Below, piece after piece: positions 7,729-12,215 of a stretch of DNA of 12,215 nucleotides (positions are counted from its first letter, which is position 1; every line of letters begins with the position of its first letter). This DNA is from Bacteroidales bacterium UBA4866. Lineage in GTDB: Bacteria; Bacteroidota; Bacteroidia; Bacteroidales; P3. Location of the stretch: positions 279-12,493 of the forward strand of contig DHDW01000040.1 of assembly GCA_002399565.1 (NCBI GenBank), in the 5' to 3' direction. The notes below the pieces were generated by a model, which saw only the letters and a list, made by a program, of their open reading frames with translations, did no database searches and was not told where the DNA came from. The translations under genes and the position numbers were made by a program.

Positions 7729-9384
7729 ATGAAATTATTGTATAAGTTTAAGGTTTTATATGGCTTATTCTTTATTTTAATCATTCACATACTTGTTTCA
7801 TGCAGTAACGACAAAGCACCTGAACAAATTAAAATATTTCGCTATAACGAAAGTGCAAACATATCTTCCTTAGACCCTGCTTTTGCTAAAGACCAAGCAA
7901 TGATTTGGGCAAACCTCCAACTTTTTAATGGTTTAGTTCAGTTAGATTCCTCTCTCAATGTTCAACCATGCGTTGCAAAAGATTGGGAAATTTCATCAAA
8001 TGGATTGATTTATACATTTCATATACGAAATGATGTTTTCTTTCACAATCATCCTCTTTTTAAAGGAAAGAAAAGAAAAGTTATTGCTGATGATTTTGTT
8101 TATAGTTTCAATAGAATTGTTGACCCAAAAATTGCCTCTCCGGGTGCTTGGATATTTAACTTAGTAAAACAAGATACTTTAAGTAAAGAATATTCCTTCA
8201 AAGCAATTAATGATTCTACATTACAAATCGAATTAAATGAAGCATTTTCTCCATTTTTAGGATTACTTACAATGCCTTATGCTTCAGTTGTCCCCAAAGA
8301 AATTGCAAAGCATTATGGAGAAGACTTTCGCAAGAACCCTGTTGGAACAGGTCCTTTCTATTTTAAATTATGGAAAGAAGGGGTTAAACTTATACTACTG
8401 AAAAATGAAAATTATTTTGAAAAGGATTCAAAAGGGAATAAACTTCCCTATCTTGATGCAGTTAATATAACATTTATTGTAGATAAGCAATCTGTTTTTT
8501 TAGAGTTCGTTAAAGGAAATATCGATTTCATATCAGGAATAGATCCTAACTACAAAGATGAAGTCTTAACAAGACATGGAACTCTTCAAGATAAGTATAA
8601 AGATAAAATTAATCTCACAACACAACCCTATTTGAATACTGAATACTTAGGGTTTATGGTAGACAAAAATAAAAGTCCAAAAGATAATCCTCTTTTAAAT
8701 AAGAAAATAAGACAAGCTATCAACTATGGATTTGATAGAGAAAAGATGATAAAATATCTTAGAAACAATATTGGATTGACTGGCAATAATGGAATTATTC
8801 CAAAAGGATTGGCTGGTTTTGACACATCTAACTCAATTGGGTATAATTTTAATCCAGAAAAAGCTAAACTCTTATTAAAAGAAGCTGGATATCCAAACGG
8901 GAAAGGATTACCTCCAATCTCTATTGCCACAACTTCAACCTATCTCGACCTTTGCAAATATATTCAAGGACAACTTAACCTTATAGGATTTAATATAAAA
9001 ATTGATGTTAATCCTCCTGGGGCATTAAGAGAAAACATTGCTCAATCTAAAATAATGTGGTTTAGAGGAAGCTGGATAGCTGATTATCCAGATGCTGAGA
9101 ACTACCTTTCTCTTTTCTACTCTCCAAACTTCTGTCCCAAAGGTCCTAACTACACACATTTCTCAAACCCTAATTTTGATAAATTATACAGGCAAGCCCA
9201 AAGTGAAACATCTTTAGAAAAGCGAACTAAATTATATAAAGAAATGGATAAACTAATAATGGAAGAAGCTCCAATTGTAGTTTTATACTATGACCAAGTT
9301 CTTCGCTTTAGTCAAAAAAACATTGAAGGACTTTCCTCAAATCCAATGAACCTTCTAATGCTAAAAAATGTAAGGAAGAAATAA
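7729..9384 (+). CDS. ABC transporter substrate-binding lipoprotein, family 5 (peptide/oligopeptide type)
   Basis: This 551-residue protein of the DppA/OppA superfamily captures peptides or similar ligands for an ABC importer. The signal peptide ends in lipobox LVSC (Cys25), so it is lipid-anchored. The mature N-terminus SNDKAPEQ shows no strong acidic surface-export signal. Family-5 features include SSLDPAFAKDQAMIWANLQLF after the anchor (the LDP motif), DWEISSNGLIYTFHIRNDVFFH, ADDFVYSFNRIVDP, NPVGTGPFYFKLW, IRQAINYGFDREKMI and the C-terminal EEAPIVVLYYD. Length matches the family. No permease or ATPase genes are nearby, so it is an orphan that must share a transporter encoded elsewhere. It is the last gene of the smpB cluster, 33 bases after the YitT gene, and may also have its own promoter. 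The ligand cannot be read from sequence. Confidence 0.92.
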   Translation: MKLLYKFKVLYGLFFILIIHILVSCSNDKAPEQIKIFRYNESANISSLDPAFAKDQAMIWANLQLFNGLVQLDSSLNVQPCVAKDWEISSNGLIYTFHIRNDVFFHNHPLFKGKKRKVIADDFVYSFNRIVDPKIASPGAWIFNLVKQDTLSKEYSFKAINDSTLQIELNEAFSPFLGLLTMPYASVVPKEIAKHYGEDFRKNPVGTGPFYFKLWKEGVKLILLKNENYFEKDSKGNKLPYLDAVNITFIVDKQSVFLEFVKGNIDFISGIDPNYKDEVLTRHGTLQDKYKDKINLTTQPYLNTEYLGFMVDKNKSPKDNPLLNKKIRQAINYGFDREKMIKYLRNNIGLTGNNGIIPKGLAGFDTSNSIGYNFNPEKAKLLLKEAGYPNGKGLPPISIATTSTYLDLCKYIQGQLNLIGFNIKIDVNPPGALRENIAQSKIMWFRGSWIADYPDAENYLSLFYSPNFCPKGPNYTHFSNPNFDKLYRQAQSETSLEKRTKLYKEMDKLIMEEAPIVVLYYDQVLRFSQKNIEGLSSNPMNLLMLKNVRKK

Positions 9385-9395
9385 TTCTCCCTTAC
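9363..9395. terminator. hairpin terminator shared by convergent genes
   Basis: The arms at 9370-9380 and 9385-9395 pair over 11 positions with one A-C mismatch; the 4-base loop contains the TAA stop of the solute-binding gene. On the minus strand the stem is followed, after two bases, by six T (9363-9368 complement), a good terminator for the PfkB kinase gene. On the plus strand the T tract is poor (TTAATTATTA), so action in that direction is less certain. The left arm lies inside the last codons of the solute-binding gene. Confidence 0.65.
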
Positions 9396-9402
9396 TTAAT
9401 TA

Positions 9403-10380
9403 TTATAAACTTGATATTTCTTTTTTAATTCTATCCCAAGTCAAACTATCCATCTTTGCACCATAAACTTCAATTACTTCCGAAGCCAATATACTTCCCA
9501 TTTGACCGCAAACTTCCAAACTTCTTCCTTCACATAATCCAGCCAAAAATCCAGCTGCATACATATCACCTGCACCAGTTGTGTCAACACAAGTTCTCTC
9601 TCTCTTACCAATAATAACTTTCTTATCTCCAGATTTTATTAATGAACCTTTTTTACCAATTTTCACAACTGCTATTTCACATATTTGTGAAATTTCTTCA
9701 ATTGAATCTTCTGCTTCCTTATTTGTAAAAGCTTTTGCTTCTTGTTCATTTGCAAAAATAATATCTACACTTTTACAAATCTCTTTCAAAAAATCCAAAT
9801 TTTCTTCAACCACATTATAACTTGCAAAATCAATTGATACTTTCAAACCTTCTTGTTTTGCCAATTCAATAGCTTTTCTAATTAAATCATTATTAACAAT
9901 CAAATAACCTTCAATATGAAAATAATCGTAGCCTTGGAATAGCTCTTTTCTTAAAAGTTCAGCCCTTAATTCAATTGCAGCACCCAAATAAGTTGCAAAA
10001 GTTCTTTCTCCATCCTTCGAAACCAAAGCAACAGCACAACCAGTTGAAGTAGTTTTACTCTTAAAAAAACGAGGTTCAATTGAATTTTCTACCATATCAT
10101 TAATATAAAATTCACCCAACTTATCCTCTCCTACCATTCCAATAAAAGCAGAACCAACTCCCAAATTAGCAATACCATTAGCAGTATTTGCAGCTGAACC
10201 TCCAGTTTGAAGAGAAGATTTTAATGCTGAAGTAGCATTTTGAACCATTTTCGAAACATCACTATCAACTAATTGCATACTGCCCTTAGGTAAATTAAGA
10301 GTTTCTAAAATAGAATCCGATTCCAATTGAGTTATAATATCCACTAAGGCATTTCCCAAACAAAGTACTTTCTTTGACAT
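9403..10380 (-). CDS. PfkB family kinase, adenosine-kinase-like
   Basis: This 325-residue cytoplasmic ribokinase-superfamily sugar/nucleoside kinase uses ATP to phosphorylate a ribose-type hydroxyl. The first half carries the PfkB signature-1 region with GGSAANTANGIANLG at 60-74 and GMVGEDKLGEFY at 81-92. The second signature is DTTGAGDMYAAGFLAG at 266-281, with anion-hole GAGD and catalytic Asp272. The acidic NEQEA (211-215) is the usual metal/ATP-associated motif. Overall it resembles Bacteroidota proteins named adenosine kinase, so AMP formation from adenosine is the best guess, but fructokinase- or ribokinase-like substrates cannot be excluded. The gene is single, converges on the solute-binding gene across an 18-base gap and has its own -7 box. 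Confidence 0.88.
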   Translation of the reverse strand: MSKKVLCLGNALVDIITQLESDSILETLNLPKGSMQLVDSDVSKMVQNATSALKSSLQTGGSAANTANGIANLGVGSAFIGMVGEDKLGEFYINDMVENSIEPRFFKSKTTSTGCAVALVSKDGERTFATYLGAAIELRAELLRKELFQGYDYFHIEGYLIVNNDLIRKAIELAKQEGLKVSIDFASYNVVEENLDFLKEICKSVDIIFANEQEAKAFTNKEAEDSIEEISQICEIAVVKIGKKGSLIKSGDKKVIIGKRERTCVDTTGAGDMYAAGFLAGLCEGRSLEVCGQMGSILASEVIEVYGAKMDSLTWDRIKKEISSL

Positions 10381-10406
10381 ATTAAGCTATATTTTAAATT
10401 AAAGAA

Positions 10407-10414
10407 CAAAATTA
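10407..10414 (-). promoter_or_regulatory. Bacteroidota -7 promoter box for the PfkB kinase
   Basis: Read on the minus strand this is TAATTTTG, an exact TAnnTTTG match. It ends 26 bases upstream of the ATG at 10378-10380, leaving a leader of about 20 bases. No -33 TTTG is seen at the usual spacing, and TAATTTTG is easy to meet by chance in such AT-rich DNA. Confidence 0.5.
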
Positions 10415-10471
10415 AGAATAAATTCTAAGAGTAGAGATAAAAGAAAATTAAAATAATAAGAATTAAAGATA

Positions 10472-10515
10472 AAAATACAACTTTTTCGGATTCAATTCCC
10501 CAAAAGTTGTATTTT
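10472..10515. repeat. perfect 14-bp inverted repeat, 16-base loop
   Basis: AAAATACAACTTTT (10472-10485) is exactly complementary to AAAAGTTGTATTTT (10502-10515). The loop contains TCGGATTCAATTCCC. The stem is A/T-rich with two G-C pairs, and no T-rich tract follows, so it is not a typical terminator. It lies about 90 bases upstream of the kinase start, outside its promoter box. It could be an operator, a structured RNA or a mobile-element remnant. Confidence 0.6.
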
Positions 10516-10561
10516 CAAGATTATTACCTATATCGATATACTAACCTTAGAATAAAAAAAC

Positions 10562-10671
10562 TCAATCATAATCAAAAATAAGTCCATCAAAAATAAAAAT
10601 ATAAGGGACTTATTTGAAAATATAAGGGACTTATTTGGTAATATGAGGGACTTATTTTTGATTATGATTGA
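10562..10671. repeat. perfect 24-bp inverted repeat bracketing the 21-bp array
   Basis: The arms at 10562-10585 and 10648-10671 are perfect reverse complements and 62 bases apart. Each arm contains GGACTTATTT (inverted on the left), so the array motif is part of the arms: the right arm covers parts of units 3 and 4 of the tandem array. The array could therefore have arisen by inverted duplication of one unit plus its flank. Confidence 0.8.
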
Positions 10672-10682
10672 CTTATTTTCGT
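10599..10682. repeat. tandem array of four 21-bp units
   Basis: Units begin at 10599, 10620, 10641 and 10662, exactly 21 bases apart. The core GGGACTTATTT is identical in units 1-3 (10605, 10626, 10647); unit 4 has TTGACTTATTT (10668). Units 1 and 2 contain a perfect dyad ATAAG-GGA-CTTAT; in units 3 and 4 the left half is altered (ATGAG, ATGAT). The period equals both two turns of B-DNA and seven codons. No start codon precedes the array in the open frame. Confidence 0.85.
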
Positions 10683-10887
10683 ATTAAAAATGATAAACAA
10701 AAAATGTAACTTGTATTTTTTTGATTATAGTTATTGAGGTAGATTAAAACATTATTAAAGCATAATAAATATTTGGTAAGGGGATAAAACAAAACAACCT
10801 CAGAAGCTTTTTAGGGCTAATAAGGTCGTCTTGAAACATTGAAAATTATTAAAATTATATTATCGATTATTCAATAATATACAATTT

Positions 10888-11910
10888 CTACTTTACTCCT
10901 ACTCTTTGTAATTTCATTTTTGCTGAAGGAGAAAGTGGAGAAGATTTTTTAATCTTTGTTGGTTGAGGAGTTATTCCTGTCATGGTAAATTCCATAACTT
11001 TTAATGCTCCTGTTAATTCAGAGCCAATTCCATTACTTGGTTCTCCAATTGGATAAACTCCTATAGCTGGATTATTTCCATAAGTTGGAGTTACTAATTG
11101 TCCTGCTTTTAGAGCAGTTATTGCCCAATTTGTAGGTATTGATTCGTCGCAATTTGCATACATATTAACCCAAACTTGATAAGTACCAGCTTGGATATAT
11201 TCTGTTGGGTAAAAAACATTTTCATTATTTATACTATCGATATAACATCCAGGATTAGAGTCTAAATCTAATCCCCAAGAATAAATATATTCACCTGTTA
11301 TTGTATCATAAATTCCTTCTCCTTGATTTCCATAGTAAATAACTTCTCCATCAGGTTGAACTACATATAAATCTATATCTTTTTCGTTATCGAAAGAAAG
11401 ACTAATTTGCAAACCTCCTGTTCCAGCTGATATTATTGTAACTCTTGTTGTGTAAATTGGTGAAGTTGTTCCATCATCAAACAAAGCAGTAATTTGTAGT
11501 TCAAAGTATGGATCTGAAAGATTTTGACTAAAAAGCAAAACAAAGTCAAAAATTGTATTTTTTTGCAATGTAGGAGTAATTGAGTAATATGAATTAGCTC
11601 CTTTTACACTTACATAGAGCTTTTGAATGTTATCTTGGGAGTTTAATGAAACAATTGAGGTTCCTCCTGCAATTGCATTGGCATTAATAGATACTTGTCC
11701 AAGATTTCTTCCATTAGGATTTGAAGGAATTGCTCCTTGAACAAGACTTGCATCTTGAATAATAAAATAATTACTCAACACCTTTGCTGTTGGTGTTGTG
11801 GTGGTGGGTTCTTCATCATCACTACAGGCAGAAAAGCCTATAGATAATGCACATATAACAATAATAAAAGTTAGTGCATTCTTAAATCTAAAGGAGATAA
11901 TACTTTTCAT
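10888..11910 (-). CDS. predicted surface lipoprotein with a YfaP/DUF2135-like domain
   Basis: The protein has 340 residues from ATG 11908-11910. MKSIISFRFKN then a hydrophobic stretch leads to lipobox-like GFSAC (Cys29). The mature N-terminus SDDEEP matches the acidic lipoprotein export signal of Bacteroidota, so I infer an outer-surface location. A Thr-rich linker follows (TTTTP). Residues about 45-165 are beta-rich and resemble an Ig-like/carbohydrate-side domain only loosely. Residues about 167-275 resemble DUF2135/YfaP: DIDLYVVQPDGEVIYYG, LDLDSNPGC and GTYQVWVNMYANC, with acidic residues that could bind calcium. The C-terminal tail is basic (KIKKSSPLSPSAKMKLQRVGVK region). An upstream ATG at 11955 would add 15 residues ahead of the signal peptide and is less likely. 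Function is unknown. The gene stands alone, flanked on both sides by 21-bp repeat arrays. Confidence 0.82.
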   Translation of the reverse strand: MKSIISFRFKNALTFIIVICALSIGFSACSDDEEPTTTTPTAKVLSNYFIIQDASLVQGAIPSNPNGRNLGQVSINANAIAGGTSIVSLNSQDNIQKLYVSVKGANSYYSITPTLQKNTIFDFVLLFSQNLSDPYFELQITALFDDGTTSPIYTTRVTIISAGTGGLQISLSFDNEKDIDLYVVQPDGEVIYYGNQGEGIYDTITGEYIYSWGLDLDSNPGCYIDSINNENVFYPTEYIQAGTYQVWVNMYANCDESIPTNWAITALKAGQLVTPTYGNNPAIGVYPIGEPSNGIGSELTGALKVMEFTMTGITPQPTKIKKSSPLSPSAKMKLQRVGVK

Positions 11911-11963
11911 AATATTTATGGCATTATTTATTCTGTAGCCAGCAGGTTTAATCATTGTTCGTG

Positions 11964-11971
11964 CAAATTTA
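11964..11971 (-). promoter_or_regulatory. Bacteroidota -7 promoter box for the surface lipoprotein
   Basis: Read on the minus strand this is TAAATTTG, an exact TAnnTTTG match followed by CACG. Transcription would begin near 11957, two bases before the upstream ATG (11955) and about 47 bases before the preferred ATG (11910). No -33 TTTG is visible at the usual distance. Confidence 0.58.
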
Positions 11972-12121
11972 TATTTTGTAAAAACATATGTACTCTTATT
12001 TCGTAAATTATTTCTCTTAAATCATAAAATATTTCCGATTTAAGAAAGTAAGGATATAAGTTTAAGCTGATTCAAATTATTTATTATATGATTTTTTTAA
12101 AGGCACATACTCAAATATTAA

Positions 12122-12205
12122 TTAAATTCTATTCTTAAATTCTTGTTCTATTTTTTAAAACGCTGTTTTATTTTACTGAAACCTTGTTTTAATTTACTGA
12201 AATCA
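12122..12205. repeat. 21-bp periodic array running toward the window end
   Basis: TGTTTTATTTTACTGAAA (12164-12181) recurs as TGTTTTAATTTACTGAAA (12185-12202), one mismatch, offset exactly 21. Two more degraded units at 12122 and 12143 keep the same phase: in the frame starting at 12122 the four units read LNSILKF, LFYFLKR, CFILLKP, CFNLLKS, so Leu-Lys recurs at the same place. Copies decay leftward, so better copies may lie beyond 12215. No start codon opens this frame; it is preceded by TAA at 12119-12121. Confidence 0.65.
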
Positions 12206-12215
12206 AGTAATAATT

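Larger units (their letters stand above)
10381..10887. other. 507-base intergenic region with repeats and no convincing gene
   Basis: No ORF of believable length begins with ATG here. The region holds the kinase promoter, a 14-bp inverted repeat (10472-10515), a 12-base palindrome TATATCGATATA (10529-10540), and a 21-bp tandem array bracketed by a 24-bp inverted repeat (10562-10682). From 10683 to 10887 I recognise nothing beyond a weak A/T-only hairpin (7-bp arms 10857-10863 and 10874-10880) just past the stop of the lipoprotein gene. The block 10790-10840 is less AT-rich but matches nothing I know. Confidence 0.7.
11911..12215. other. right-edge intergenic region, promoter and repeats only
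   Basis: This 305-base AT-rich stretch holds the lipoprotein gene's leader and -7 box (11964-11971) and the 21-bp periodic repeat from about 12122 onward. Between about 11990 and 12120 I see no gene, hairpin or recognisable site. Confidence 0.65.

Noticed and set aside
10562-10671. Insertion sequence or MITE with 24-bp terminal inverted repeats
   Set aside because: The arms contain the array unit itself, no transposase ORF lies between, and no target-site duplication flanks the arms (the outer bases differ), so a mobile element is not supported, though a decayed one cannot be excluded.
10599-10682. CRISPR array interpretation of the 21-bp repeats
   Set aside because: There are no unique spacers; the 21-bp unit itself repeats head to tail, and no cas gene is nearby.
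10690-10737. Tiny ORF beginning ATGATAAAC after the array
   Set aside because: It is only about 15 codons, has no ribosome-site or conservation evidence, and is what AT-rich DNA yields by chance.

Overview
The window is AT-rich DNA that looks chromosomal and from a Bacteroidota bacterium, probably Bacteroidales- or Flavobacteriales-like. Three things support this. Most genes have an upstream match to the Bacteroidota sigma -7 box TAnnTTTG and no clear Shine-Dalgarno site. The arginine decarboxylase is the short (465-residue) form I associate with that phylum. Two genes carry Bacteroidota-style domain combinations: DUF4369 plus a TlpA-like thioredoxin, and a surface lipoprotein with an acidic export signal. 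There is no tRNA, rRNA, CRISPR, transposase or phage gene.

Layout from left to right: the possible tail of an unknown gene (1-102) converges on an FKBP-type peptidyl-prolyl isomerase lipoprotein (159-890, minus), with a shared hairpin terminator between them. Divergent from the FKBP gene are arginine decarboxylase (speA, 1092-2489) and aspartate ammonia-lyase (aspA, 2628-4070). aspA has its own promoter and a strong palindromic terminator. Next comes a same-strand cluster: smpB (4323-4790), a tandem DUF4369/thioredoxin protein (4790-6775), a YitT-family membrane protein (6790-7695) and an orphan family-5 extracellular solute-binding lipoprotein (7729-9384). The last of these may have a second promoter. 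It converges on a PfkB-family kinase, adenosine-kinase-like (9403-10380, minus), and a hairpin terminator overlaps the solute-binding gene's stop codon. A 507-base intergenic region follows, then a probable surface lipoprotein with a YfaP/DUF2135-like domain (10888-11910, minus), then a repeat-bearing right flank.

Most genes are ordinary housekeeping or metabolic genes: protein folding, polyamine synthesis, aspartate/fumarate metabolism, ribosome rescue, envelope redox, peptide uptake and nucleoside phosphorylation. The least explained DNA is non-coding. Two unrelated tandem arrays, both with an exact 21-bp period, flank the surface lipoprotein gene. The left array (about 10599-10682) has units that each contain a small dyad, and it is bracketed by a perfect 24-bp inverted repeat. 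The right array (about 12122-12205) runs towards or past the window end. Another notable point is the duplicated thioredoxin protein, whose first active site has lost one cysteine. I see no clear evidence of a complete new multigene system here.
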